From Coffea arabica (taxonomy: Eukaryota; Streptophyta; Magnoliopsida; Gentianales; Rubiaceae), in contig NC_092330.1 in the NCBI RefSeq assembly GCF_036785885.1, forward strand, positions 7,288,525-7,352,524: a DNA stretch of 64,000 bases. Reading direction: 5' to 3'. This document shows positions 12,531 to 24,377 of the stretch, one piece after another. Position numbers and translations under genes: made by a program. How positions within the stretch are numbered: position 1 is the stretch's first letter; each line of letters begins with the position of its first letter. The notes beneath the pieces were generated by a model. It ran no database searches. It worked only from the letters and a program-made list of their open reading frames with translations, and was not told the DNA's origin.

Positions 12531-13640
12531 ATCAACTTGAGGAATAAATTCTGCACATTCTTACAAATGGAAAGCGAGCTGATTCATGAAGTTTAGGAAT
12601 AGTTCAAGTCATTTCTCACCCAGTGTCCTCACCACCAAAATTCTCTAGCATTACAATAATTTTTTCATGATGGATTGACACTGAAAATCCAAAATATGGT
12701 GAATATTACAGCTGGAGGTTATATTGAGGATAAGACCCCAGAGGAGTTGGTTGGTTTTATTAGTTGTTATCTAGCAACTATTAGCAAAAGGCCATCCTAA
12801 GCAAAAGAGTGAGAGTTCACAAAGTGTGTGCTACAAAAGATTTGCACTCACCGATTGTTGGATTGAGTCGTTAGATGCGGAAGCACTTAAATTGTGACAC
12901 TCAACCTCAAGAGCCATGTTCTTATTGTCATATGTATAGGCATAGTGTTGCTAGTTTCTATAACTGATACATTGCCTTCATGATGGAACATGTGAATTTT
13001 GTTGGAGCATATGGTGGGCAAAAGTTAAAACAAAGAAATGACACTTTCTCAAACACTTACAATGCAGAGTGAAGGAAGCACCCTAATTTTTCATGGAAAA
13101 AGCAAGGAAGACCAATGGGACTGCCCAGGTTCCAAAATCAATAGTAGAGGCCATAGTATCCTCCCTAGCCTATTCAAGAGAAGAAGCCAAATGTTAAGGA
13201 GACAATGATGTTGAAATACATGCAAAAGATAGATCAATGGATGGACCAGTCTAACTATTTGGCTCAGTCTCATATGTATCTGTCCAGAACCATGACAGGC
13301 AAGTGGGTCAATTGGCTAAAGCATTGATTGAAAGGTAATAGGGGAGATTGCCAGTAACACAGAAGTGAACTCAAAAGAAGCTACTACGGTAGTAACACAT
13401 CGTTTAAGGAAACTGTTCGAGGATCCCGTATATAAACCTAAAGAGAGACCTATGAAGCAAGATGAAATTGAGAATGAGGAGAAAAGTGAAGAAACTAGGA
13501 GTAAAATGTAAAAGTCAGACAGGGAAGTTTATAAGGAAGATCACCCTGTCAAGGCGCTCGAGATTAAAGCATATGTGCCATCCATTCAATATCCTCAAAG
13601 GTTGAAATACAAGCCAGATAAGGGTCATTACTAAAAGTTT
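12531..13640 (+). pseudogene. Athila-type gag remnant
   Basis: Translation from 12534 gives pieces recognisable as Tat/Athila Gag: LRNKFCTFLQMESELIHEV, then a CPHH motif, then ITAGGYIEDKTPEELV, interrupted by several stops. Gag forms the capsid shell around the element RNA. The N-terminal half is absent because an LTR-like sequence abuts at 12530. The frame is lost repeatedly beyond about 12800 and the zinc knuckle is not clear. This is the left end of the old host element in which the rest of the central nest is inserted. Confidence 0.6.
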
Positions 13641-14314
13641 ATAGAGATGCTTAAAATGCTTCAAGTGAATGTCCCATTTGCCAAGGCCCTTGCAAATATG
13701 CCGACTTATGCCAAATTCCTAAATGAAACTGCGTCTAATAAGCAAAAGTTAGAGGAATTTGCTATAGTTTCCCTGATCGAGGAATGTATTGCCATGCTAC
13801 AAAATCGTCTTCCTATAAAATTAAGAGATTCATGGAATTTTATAGCACTATGTTCTTTTGAAAATATTTTTGTTGATAGGTGCTCATGTGACTTTGGGTC
13901 TAGTATTAATTTGATGCCTTTATCATTTTTAGGAAATCAAGATTTACCGAGCTTGCTCCTGCGATGGTGGTGCTACAACTTGCAGAACATTGGCGAGATA
14001 TTTAGTGGGAGTGGAAGAAGATATGCTCATTCAAATCAGCAAATTTTATTGTCCTACTAATTTTCCAGTTCTTGAAATGGAAGAAGATATTAGCATGCAT
14101 ATTATTTTAGGTGAAGAAGCCCCCCCTTCAGTACCTAATATTTTTTCATCAATAAAATAACAGGGCTGGCTGCCCACCCCCGTGTACGGGGTTTTGCCAA
14201 AAAAAAAAAATCTCCGGAAGGGCTATTATTGATGTTTTGAAGGAAAGCTTACACTAAGGGTAGGTGAAGATAACAGGAGTTTAATGTTTTTAAAACGCTT
14301 AAATGTCTTTCTAC
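13560..14314 (+). pseudogene. Athila-type protease region, interrupted
   Basis: An open stretch at 13647-14060 begins MLKMLQVNVPFAKALANMP, the conserved block ahead of the aspartic protease in Athila Gag-Pol, and continues through a degraded protease (SSINLMPLS). Codons for a conserved 'IILG' block follow near 14101 and are broken by a LINE tail (14113-14210). After it come 'IIDV' and 'FNVFKTLKCLSTD' codons up to 14314. The next host codons (DESYLRIDVLDTFS) lie at 40472 onward: with the 14320-40471 insertion and one TGATG copy removed, the frame runs straight through. Protease function is clearly lost. Confidence 0.65.
14113..14210 (+). mobile_element. 5'-truncated LINE 3' tail
   Basis: A short segment with 'ttttttcatcaataaaataa', a C/G-rich '...cccccgtgtacggggttttgcc' hairpin-like stretch and a run of A ending at 14210 interrupts the Athila protease region. 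Aligned host codons lie on both sides. This is the structure of a heavily 5'-truncated LINE insertion. The exact left boundary and target duplication are uncertain. Confidence 0.55.
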
Positions 14315-15260
14315 TGATGTGATAGGGTATTTTACTATATTATAAATTTTAAAACCTTATTACCCTGTTTTCGCAAGTGCATAATTTGTTTATTGAGTAT
14401 AGGGATAATAGGTATCGATCCCACAAGAACTTAGAATTTGGCAATCACTTTAGTTTAATCATTTGTTTTATTATCTAGACAATCAAAGTTTAGGTAAAAA
14501 CAAAGAAAATTAATTAGGCAGTAAAACCAACCGTGGAAGATGTTAGTTTAGGCGGTACAACGAACCATGAAAGTTAGAAGTTAGTTAGGCGGTACAATCG
14601 GCCATATAGCAAAAGCAACAAATATAAAACTAGTCATTAGGTGGTAAAACCAACTATCTAAGCGGTAACATGCAAGAAAGTAAATAAAAGTAAAAACAAG
14701 TTAGATTAGAATTTCTTAAAAATCAAATGAGAGGATCCTAGGAATTAGAATCAATTATTATGTTAAGATTAGAAGTTAGTTAAGGCAATTATGCTTATAC
14801 TTCCATGAATTGTCAAGGAATAACTTCCAAATGTATGTCTTTACTTTCACCAATGGACATTTAAGATCAATCCTCTAGAAATTGTTTTCGTTAATTCCTT
14901 TAACTCTTTGAACCATCTTTCATCTATGTTTATAGAGAAAAGATAAAAAACAAGTTAAATAAGAATGTTTTGGTGTTTAACATGTGACTAATTCCTGTAG
15001 GTGCACCTCGCGGATCCCTAAGATAAAGCTGCAACTTGCATGTATTTCACACTGTATTTTGGACCATTTTTTCTAATAAAATCCCGTTGGAATCAGCTAA
15101 ATATGAGTTGGAAAAGTGAAAAATAACTTTATTACCACATTATGGGCATATTTTCTCATCCAAAAATATTTATAAATACCCTTTGTATCATCACATTCAC
15201 TTGTAGCATCTTTTAGAGCATCTTTAGCACCCACGACAAGAAAATAGGTCTTCAGTGATG

Positions 15261-15313
15261 GGATACGGGGCAGGAGCGGTCCTCAGACGACCGCTCCTGA
15301 ACGGTCTCCTCAC
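15261..15313 (+). repeat. MULE left terminal inverted repeat with internal hairpin
   Basis: The first 53 bases match the inverted right end, but with an extra block. The block forms a perfect 11-bp hairpin: CAGGAGCGGTC at 15271-15281 pairs with 15289-15299 around a 7-base loop. Weaker inverted similarity (CCACGTCAA and AACGTC-type words) continues about 80 bp further in. Confidence 0.8.
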
Positions 15314-17717
15314 AGAAAGAAAGGTAAGGTCAGAAATAAACCACGTCAAAAGGCTTCAGTTTGGCCCAAAACGACGTCGTTTTATTAAGTGAGACAGTAA
15401 AAAAAATGGTTATGCTCTGCTGACCGTAACGGCAAGAAACGGAACGTTATGACCACTAGTAAGCAAAGTCCCGCCCAAACCGAAAGGTTGAAAATGAAAA
15501 GCCGCACTTAGACTCCCACTCAAACCAGACGAAGCAGTTGCATGCGAAAAGCCACGAAGGGAGAAATAAGAGGGGAAAATACGAGATTGGCAACACTCTC
15601 CGGCGTGACATTGCGAAAAGCTGTGGAAGTGCAACATTGGATACTGAAAAAATAGCAAGGAGAAGCAAGAAGTGGTGGAGTGGTGGACAAATTTCTGGTG
15701 ATTCGGATTTATTATAAGAAGAAGAAAGGTGAACCCAAGGTTGAAGAGCGGGAAGATCGTAGGCGCGGGAGTAGTGAACGACCGAAAATCAGTCAGGTAT
15801 TCAAATTTTTTTGAGGCCTACGATGATGCAGTAACATGTGTGATTTGACATGCTTGTTGAAGGACCTTACTTGTGGATGTTGTTGGCGTACAGTAGGATG
15901 ATCGCTTAGAGGGATATCACGTGAGCACAATTTTGTGTATAGTAATGAGTAAGTGCAGCATGATAGGAGTATTATGAGTTAGTGTTTGAGCATGACAGAG
16001 TGAGAGTGGGAAAGAAGGGGAAATCGTGCGGCACAACTGCTTGAGAAAATGTGTGCATGGGTTCGATAGTTAGTATTGAAAAAATGGATGCAGATTATAA
16101 TTGAAAAAATGTTATCATGAAATTGGGATGGCGTTTTTGGGTCTTGAATGGTGTAAGTTTATTGTATTAGTTCGTGTGCACGAACACAGTGTTGGATAAT
16201 TGTTACATGTTGTGGTTGAACAGGTACATAGAAATAATAGAGTTCAAATGTTTTGTACTGAGTTGTGCGTCTCATACTTGCTAATGAAAATGTTATTTTG
16301 AAATTGAGATGTCGTATTTGGGTCTTGAATGGTGTAAGTTTATTGTATTAGTTCGTGTGCACGAACACAGTGTTGGATAATTGTTACATGTTGTGGTTGG
16401 ATAGGTACATAGAAATAATAGAGTTCAAATGTTTTGTACTGAGTTGTGCGTCTCATACTTGCTAATGAAAATGTTATTTTGAAATTGAGATGTCGTATTT
16501 GTGTCTTGATTGGTGTAAGTTTATTGTATTAGGGCGTGTGCATTAACACAGTGTTGGATAATTGTTACATGTTGTGGTTTAACAGGTACAGAGAAATAAC
16601 AGAGTTTTAATGTTTTGTACTCAGTTGTGCTTCTCATATTTTCTTTTACATTGATGTTACAGGTTATTGGTTTACTTGCATAAAGAGAGACAAGTTTCTA
16701 GGTTGGAAGTGAATGAGTATGAGAGTAGGTTATAAGTTGGCAATGTGAGACAGACGGAATAACAAATCATGAGGTTTAGCATAGTTAGTATGGAATAATG
16801 GTTAAGAATCTTACTAGTTATTGTAGGTGCACATCATGTTGGATAGTCATTACACGCAGTCATTTAATAGTGACACTAGGAGAAGTGCACTGTAAAATTG
16901 GATGAACAATGACGTAAAATTGTTTAACGGGTTTGTTGCTTCATTCATATTGTTAAAGAGGGTGATAAATAAAGGAGAATGTGATTGAATTGAACTTGAT
17001 AGGCAGGGGAATAGATTATGAAATGACTAAATGAGGGATAATTAACCAGAAAATTTGGTATTGAGACAAACAAATTGTGAAAAGGAAGATTACTTGTACA
17101 ATAATTGTTGTGGTTGGACATCATCTTTGATAGTTGTTACACGTAATAGATCAAAACTTACAATAATAGAACTGGTCTATAGAATTTCATGAAGATACTA
17201 TAAATTTGGATGACCCCTTATTCTACTGTATTGGTATTGTACTGTAGCATAATAAATAGAAGAAGAAATTGATGGATGAAGTACAATTGATAGGTAGAAC
17301 AACAAATTATGTAGATTAGTGGCAGTTGGAATAAATAACAAACTGTGAAGAATGAGTTACTGAGTGTGAGAAAAAATGTTACAGGTTGTACTATAACTAG
17401 CGTGACTAATATTTGATGCTCATATATTATGTTTAGCAGTACTTCATGATATGTTATGACTGTGGCTGGAAAAAAAATTTTGGAATTGAAGTGCAATATG
17501 TTTGTTAAAAACATTAGTTTACAATGGCAAGAACGCGAGCAGGAAGCACACTTTAGGAAGCAGACAGAGAAGAACTCGCCGAAACAAGTGGTGGTACAGA
17601 ACACGGTGCAGCACCCACTTCATCGAATAGGTAAGTGGCCAGTGCTTGCGTAAGGTCTTGGCAGGTTAGACTTGGCATCATTATTCAGCATTACAATGTT
17701 GACTGTTCAGGGGCAGG
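15314..17717 (+). other. MULE left region: leader-like DNA and intronic sequence
   Basis: No conserved protein is visible. A purine-rich stretch near 15660-15800 ending in a 'cag|gta' boundary could be a 5' untranslated exon of the Ulp1-like gene, and another exon-like stretch (about 17520-17630) ends in 'atag|gtaagt'. ORFs read on the minus strand at 15410-15668 have no family resemblance and are probably chance. A 181-bp tandem repeat occupies 16107-16640. Confidence 0.4.
16107..16640 (+). repeat. Three tandem copies of a 181-bp unit
   Basis: The word 'gtcttga.tggtgtaagtt' recurs at 16141, 16322 and 16503. The first two copies are nearly identical over their whole length and include the palindrome TTCGTGTGCACGAA; the third has more changes and loses that palindrome. 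The array lies in probable intron or leader DNA of the MULE. Confidence 0.85.
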
Positions 17718-20700
17718 ATGGGAAGGAAAAGAAGCAGTAAAAGGAATGATCGTTTAGGTGGGGAGGAAGAACTGATTACAGCGGGAACAAGCGAGGTCGC
17801 AGAACCAGTCCCACCATTGAATCCATGGATGAAGTTCAGGTAAGATTATTGAATATGAGGGAAAAATAATGGTACTAAATAGCACATATAACTTTGGAGT
17901 TTTGAATGTGGACAGGAAAGAGTATCAATACACGGTTTCGACGAAGGGTGTTAAGCTGACCGAGATATGCTGTCCTAGCAAAATAAACTGAAGAATCATT
18001 GAACTGATGGGGTGCCTAAGGGAAAAATAGTGAAACGAGCAATTATTTTGTGTTTAGTCTAACGTGTTTTTTGATTTTATTTATTCAATGCAGTACAATG
18101 ACATTGCCCGGGCAGCATATAATAAGTTGAGTGAGGAAGAAATGAGGAAGCGAAAGGAGGAATATTTGAAAGAGAAAGAAGAGTATGAGAAAGAAATGAA
18201 ACGTCTAGGAAAGCCGATATTGCGAAAAGCACGGGTTCAAATCAAGGTAAATACACGGCATGATTCATCAAACATTTAATGAAACTTATATTAGTCTAAT
18301 GCATATATCTAAAAAATGGTGTAGAATCAGAAGTACACTATCCGATGCTCGCCAAAGCAGATGTCAAGTTTAGTTTCACGAATCGATGAAACTAAGAAGC
18401 AGCAGATTAGAGACATAGGATTTGGAGGGCTGCTAGACATACAGTGTCACTGGATTCCTAGTGGCATAGCTACCTGACTTGTTGACAACTTTAATCCGAC
18501 ATTGAGCAGTTTAAATGTACATGGAGATGGTGTGCTACCTTTAACGTCAAAGGATATCAGTTTAATCCTGGGGATCCCGAACGAAGGTCCCGTTCCAGTT
18601 GAAGACACCGATACAACCGAGGTTGAGGGAACTGGACCAAGTCGTAGGACATACAAATGGAATGAGCTCCCAAATGAGTTGGTAGCCATGAATGCAGGGG
18701 AAGAATTCTTAAGACTATTCATGGCATTTTCTTGTGGATGTCTACTGGCTCCAACCACTAGAGCCGAGCACAAAATAAAGGTTTGGAACTGTACGCAATT
18801 GGTTGATAGGGTAGCCAGATTGAACTGGGCTGAGTATGTGAGGATCGTACTATGCAATAAGGTGCTAGAGGTGCAAAAGAAAAGTGAAAAGCAGCACCAA
18901 TACGTTGGCGGTTGTATCTTCGTTCTGCTGGTAAGATTAGATAGTTGTAGTCATGACGAAAATATGCTCTAATTGTTACACAGTGCACCAGAGAGTCAAT
19001 TAGTTTTGCGTGCCTTCATAACTACTGTCTGTATTTCCACATTTTATCAAATTCAGTGCGATGGATTGATTAGATTATGCTCAAATGAATGCGTCTACGA
19101 TGATGTTTTAACAGTGTGGTCAAGTTTATCTACAGTTGAATTAATTACTGTATTGTATTGCAGATTCATTATCTTGATCGGGTACAAATACTGAAGCATA
19201 AAGTGTCGAGGACTACTCCGCGAGCTAAGGCATGGACAGATGCTCTGATCTCTGAAAGGGATGCACTTGAGATTAAAAATCTTGGAGCTTATGGAAAAGA
19301 AAAATTGGTAAAATGTTATATATTATTGATCTCATTTCATATAAAAGGTAGTGGTCTATGTATTGCGTGGCTTTTCTATTGAAATGGTTGGTTTAATTTG
19401 TTGTTAAAGATTGGACAATATGATCCGGAAGATAATGAATATGATGGGCAGAGTACTGAACTACCCCCTGATTTGGTAGGAATGCTGATGAACAGCGGGC
19501 ACGCCGATATCGGTGTAAGTGGGTCTGTTCCATGATTTAATAAAATTTGTTGTTTGATTAGACGTAATTACTGCATATTGTAAGCAACGTTATTGGTTAT
19601 TGATAGGCCTATCAACTTCATTCATGTTGTAGTATCATGTTAATATGTGATACCAATCCCAATATTACATCCCTGTCTAGAGAGTTGTTAAAAATTAAGT
19701 CACATGAATGGAAATACAGAAATATAGTGATCTCTTGGCCAATCATGTTATAAATGTATGAAGTTTCAATGATCCCAGGTAACCATTTTATTTTTTAGTA
19801 TATAAGTTACAGTTATAGAACCTATGGCCGCAATTCAAATGTTAAATTAAGAACCTTTGCGTAAATGTACTATTGTATATGCCTGTATTGTATGAAATTG
19901 TTGAGAGCATGTGGCTCATTTATGGATTGATAATTTCATCATCTAACTGCAGGCTGAGCTAAATGAGCTGTATAACATTGCTGTTAGTAGCCAACGAAGG
20001 ATATTGAAGATTGCAGAAATCCTCTCCTCTCAGCCGAGAGCAAAAGCTTCCACCTCTGGGACTGAAGCATTGGACAAAGGAAAAAAACCTGTACAGGAGG
20101 ACTATACAATGCACAAGAGTCCTGATACCGAAGAAGAGTCGGAATTTCAATCTGCCGAATAAGGGGCAGACGACGAGGATGATGATGCTGAAGAAATTGA
20201 TGCGGAAGGGTCTGATGAAGACGAGCATAATGCAGCGCAGGCCGAGAAAGACGATGCCAATACGAGGACAAATATTGAAGGTATCCAAGATCCAGAGCTG
20301 AATGAAGATGTAATGGACGTGGAGAATCCAATTCCTACCTCATCAGTCGTACCCGATAACATCAGTCGCGGATTGGAACAAGGGACCACCATGACAACAA
20401 CTGCGCAAGGAAGCATTATACAGCTTCAACAGCAAGAGCAGGAGCAATACGGTCAAACGTCATAGAACCTGCCGAAGAGGGTCAATGTACGGTGCAACCA
20501 CCTTTGCACGCCAGTGCATCGACGTCACATCTGCTTGAGCAAGAAATGCCACGAAAGTTGCGATCATATGGTCGAAAGCGGAAAGGTTGGTATACTTTTA
20601 TTATTCATAAGGTTGTAATTCATGTAGTATGACTGTAACATCTATTATCATATACGGTAACTGTGTTTATACCATCATGATGCTACGTACATGGGTCTGA

Positions 20701-22320
20701 ACTCTGGCTTGTCATCATCGAAAACTTGTTAAGCATACTGTCATACCCTGTCCGATATGAAACACATATGAAGTTGATGTAACAAACGTAATTAGGCATA
20801 TTATGAAAGTATGACTTTATTCATGTTAAGAAATTAGTGTGTTTCGAAAAATGTTAGTTACATTGCATTGGAAAAATGTTACAAAATAGTTATTGAAAAG
20901 TTACAGTGTGTTTAAAAATTGTTACCAAAAAATGTGGAAACTTATAGATTAAAAATTAGTATGTTTGAAGAATGTTTACAGTGTGCTTGAAGTTTGTCAC
21001 GAAATAGTAACCTGAAAGTTACAATTTGCTCTATTGAATACACAACTCCATATTCGCGGATCGTTAGTCACGGAATTTATTTTACATTATTGTACAATAG
21101 TTACCGAAAAGCTATTTCATAATTAATGCAGGTGGTGTAATTGAAGAATTTTAGTTACGAAGTGTTTGTAACTTGTTACATGAGTGATTATTTAGACGAA
21201 AGTTGAATGTTATTGGAGACTGTTAGTCATTATAATTAATAGATAAGTTACAGTTTCCAAAATTCAAACATAACTCCATATTAAATGATTGCTGTTTAAA
21301 TGTGTGTTTGTAGGTTGATACTCACTTATTTATTGGTCAAAGTGCATTTGAAAACTCTTAGAAACAGTTAGTTTAGCATACTGTTATGGTGTGATTGAAG
21401 TCTGTTACAAATTAGTTATTGAGAAGTTAGTGTGTTTGAAAATTTATCACAACTGTTTGAAAAGTGTTAGTTACAGTGTGTTTGAAGAGTTGTACAAATA
21501 GTTCTTAGGACAGTTACATTGCATTTGAAAAATAATCAATTGGTGTTTGATGATTGCTAATTGCATTGTGTCTGAAGAATGAAGCAAAATACCTTATAAT
21601 TTGTTAGACGACAACAAATGAATGTCATATGAAATGCATGTTATTTGTCTTTTGTAGGAGGCCTTGACGTTGAGGTGAAGCACAAGTCTACACGTGCAAC
21701 AAAGAAGAGCACTGTTCTGCGGTCAGCAGAGTTCATTCTACCAGCACCTGTGACAGTTAGCCTATACGAAAAAAATGTGGCTGCATGTGCATGGGATCCG
21801 GACCAAAATCCCAAGTAAGATTCTTGACAAAACTATTAATTCTATCTTGTGATCCATTCACTACAATAAGTACGCGTGTGGTTCATAAGAAGATGGCATA
21901 GAAAAACAGATTGAATATGGATGAGATTGGAGTTCATATACATTAGTCAGATTTTCGTGTTTTGGAGTAGGAGTAATAATTATTAGTAAATCGTTTAATT
22001 GTGTCTTGGATGTGATAGGGACATACTTGTTCAAATGTATCAATTTTCGCTGACTCGGCTTGACTTGAAGACAATGGAAAATGGCATGCATATGTCTAAT
22101 CGGGTCAGTAGTTCATTACTTTTAGTAAAAAAGTTTGATTATGTATCTATTGATTGGAATAGTCATACGTAAACTCACCCAAGCAACACTCAATTATATG
22201 TTTTGATCACCATTTGTCATTGATTAGGTGATTGATATGTTTGCCCGTCTCATGAATTGGGGTGGAAGAACTGCCAAAATTAGGAAGATTGAACGCTACA
22301 TCGTAGAACCTGTTGCAGTG
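17718..22320 (+). pseudogene. Ulp1-like (SUMO protease family) gene captured by the MULE; broken and lacking its catalytic part
   Basis: A multi-exon gene can be read with GT/AG boundaries: 17718-17839, 18094-18246, 18331-18930, 19164-19307, 19410-19514, 19953-20585, 21658-21814, 22019-22103 and 22228-22320; the join between the first two is unclear. The N-terminal half has a coiled, Lys/Glu-rich segment (18115-18220), then the 'FGGLLDIQCHW...' and 'FLRLFMAFSCGCLLAPT' block seen in plant transposon-borne Ulp1 proteins, then an acidic segment (20160-20300). The last two exons (LTRLDLKTM...VIDMFARLMNW) look like the start of the C48 peptidase fold. The His-Asp-Cys catalytic part is absent: sequence beyond 22320 belongs to the opposing transposase gene. 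Stops occur at 18475-18477 (Trp position) and 20160-20162, with a frame change near 20460. Function is lost. Confidence 0.65.
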
Positions 22321-22553
22321 GTGAGTTTGAAATTTGGACTGCATCCTACAGTTGTGTTAAAGATGCTCATCATCATATCTGAATTGGTATTTTTTTGATT
22401 CACAATTTCAATTTTATCCCGTTCCTCCATATTCAAATTTTTTTGATTTTGCAAAGGTTGTTCTTCACTTTCTGAGAGGAGGAGCTCAACTCTCTTTGTC
22501 AAATCGGATATGATAGTGATTGCTACTTTGCTGGTGTCCTCCGACATTGCTGC
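22296..22553 (-). pseudogene. In-frame C-terminal tail of the transposase after a stop
   Basis: Directly after the TGA at 22554-22556 the same frame reads AAMSEDTSKVAITIISDLTK and continues to 22296. A Ser/Glu-rich helical tail following 'APAMIKVAT' is usual in FAR1-related proteins, so this was probably part of the same protein before a CGA-to-TGA type change. It overlaps the last Ulp1-like exon (22228-22320) on the other strand. Confidence 0.55.
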
Positions 22554-24377
22554 TCAAGTTGCGACCTTAATCATGGCTGGAGCGAGCTCCCGATAACGAG
22601 TTGAAATCATTATTTTAGGATCAGCCACAACTTCCCGTCTTCGCCGATCAAAACAGTCTCCAGCCCGAGCTCTTTTTGTCCATCGCCTCTTAATGTATTC
22701 AAGAAGAATTATTTTTATGCCCACAGTATCAAACACCTTCAACGCGTGCCCACATAAAATGCCTTCATTCTCGTATTTTTTGCAACTACAACGTACATTT
22801 AGATCATTCCGATTGAATACCACTATTCTTTCAAGTCCTCCATCATACCTCATGACCGCAAACTCCACAATCATCGCTGCATCTTGCTGTCTCAATATAA
22901 CCATAGCTGTTGACTCGCCATATTCATTTTGGAATACAACAAATACGGTTGGTGAATACGTATCTGATGCATGCACAAGCATAGGTGTTTGCCTTAACCC
23001 GACCATGGGGAGCTTGTGCCTCATTTCATATTCTGCGATCAGTTCATTATGTCTCTTTTCATCAACCACCCGATTGAAATGTCTAAAGAACTGCACAAGG
23101 TCATGATCCAGTTTCAAATGATTTTTAATTGCTGCATTTAGGCTTTCGCTAAGTTGGGTGCTTCGCATTCCCGCGGTCCATCTTTCTTTCATCATGCACC
23201 TTGCCCATTTATTACGAATTCTATACAACCCGGAGAGCCATTCATTATTTTCAAGATTGTGTTTCTTCACCATCGCCTCCCACACCCTATTGAATTGTTC
23301 CACTTCTTCAAACTCATACATGCATGCACCAAACATGTATGGAAGATCACTATTTTCCTTGTAGTGATTGCCAAAATGTTTCATAAAATTACGCCTTATG
23401 TGAAACGTACATAGACCGTGAAATGTTTCAGGCATAACAACTGAAAGAGCGGCTGTCATGGCATGATCTTGGTCGGTTAGTATGGTACTTGGACGCTTTC
23501 CGCACATTGCTTCTAGAAATGTACCAAACACCCATTTGAAAGAATCTATAGTCTCATCATACATAAGGGCAGCACTGAATATCACAATTTGCCTATGTTG
23601 GTTAAAACCCACAAACACTCCAAGTGGCCGGTATTCTTTATTTGTTTTGTAGGTTGTGTCGAATGTGACTACATCTCCAAAAAATTTGTAGTCAATTAAC
23701 ATTCCTGCATCAGCCCAAAAGATATTCGTTATCTGCTCTTCACAGCCCAGCTGTACGGCATGAAAAAACGATGGATTCTCGAGTGTTTGCTCTTGAAAAT
23801 AATTCAGCATGCTACCTGCTTCTCCATATTTCAAACTCCTTTCTCGTCGAGTACGAAGATATCGTTTCAGGTCTTCCCGAGTATATCCCACATTTCCCAT
23901 CCCACCTGCCTCCTTTCCCATAAGCTCATGACTCTGTTTCAATGAAAGCCCAGCGTCCTCGCTTATTTCAGCTTGGAATCCTTGAGTCTCGCTCACTTTT
24001 CTTTGTGATGGCATCATGTGCGCACATTGAGCAATGTGCAACTCATGGTTATGCTCTAAGACAAGGTCATGCACACGGTACTTCATTGTTCCTCTAAACA
24101 ACACGATAACCATTTTAGCTCCACACCCTGTTTTCGTCGGCGCTCGTGTCCTCTTTGGCATCACATCACCTTCGTACTTGCGCTTTACACCTTCCTTGCA
24201 GCAACTATATCTCCTAGACGTGGTCACGCCGTCTTTGTCTTTATTCAGATAGTCTTTACGTACACTAAAACCCATTTTAAAGGCATATTTGTTGTAAAAC
24301 TGGTACGCATCCTCTTCGCTGTTGAACTCCATTCCTAACTCAGGGGTCCCATCTTCTGCCAATTTGCTGCAATCCAT
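22554..24377 (-). CDS. FAR1/MULE-family transposase
   Basis: The protein should cut and move the MULE in the nucleus by binding its terminal repeats. I chose ATG 24377 (MDCSKLAEDG); the open frame extends six codons further but begins with TTG. Numbering from that longer frame: FAR1 zinc-binding DNA-binding domain about 24-120 (C65, C66, C91, H115, H117 region), MULE transposase core about 235-335 with candidate catalytic D246 (VTFDTTY) and D308 (ILTDQD), candidate third acid E417 (LSESLN), and SWIM zinc finger about 536-554 (CSC...CGH). This order matches FAR1-RELATED proteins and Jittery-type transposases. About 610 residues are intact, then a TGA at 22554-22556, after which the same frame stays open for 84 codons. 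Flanking terminal repeats and target duplication favour a transposon gene over a domesticated FRS gene. Confidence 0.85.
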   Translation of the reverse strand: MDCSKLAEDGTPELGMEFNSEEDAYQFYNKYAFKMGFSVRKDYLNKDKDGVTTSRRYSCCKEGVKRKYEGDVMPKRTRAPTKTGCGAKMVIVLFRGTMKYRVHDLVLEHNHELHIAQCAHMMPSQRKVSETQGFQAEISEDAGLSLKQSHELMGKEAGGMGNVGYTREDLKRYLRTRRERSLKYGEAGSMLNYFQEQTLENPSFFHAVQLGCEEQITNIFWADAGMLIDYKFFGDVVTFDTTYKTNKEYRPLGVFVGFNQHRQIVIFSAALMYDETIDSFKWVFGTFLEAMCGKRPSTILTDQDHAMTAALSVVMPETFHGLCTFHIRRNFMKHFGNHYKENSDLPYMFGACMYEFEEVEQFNRVWEAMVKKHNLENNEWLSGLYRIRNKWARCMMKERWTAGMRSTQLSESLNAAIKNHLKLDHDLVQFFRHFNRVVDEKRHNELIAEYEMRHKLPMVGLRQTPMLVHASDTYSPTVFVVFQNEYGESTAMVILRQQDAAMIVEFAVMRYDGGLERIVVFNRNDLNVRCSCKKYENEGILCGHALKVFDTVGIKIILLEYIKRRWTKRARAGDCFDRRRREVVADPKIMISTRYRELAPAMIKVAT

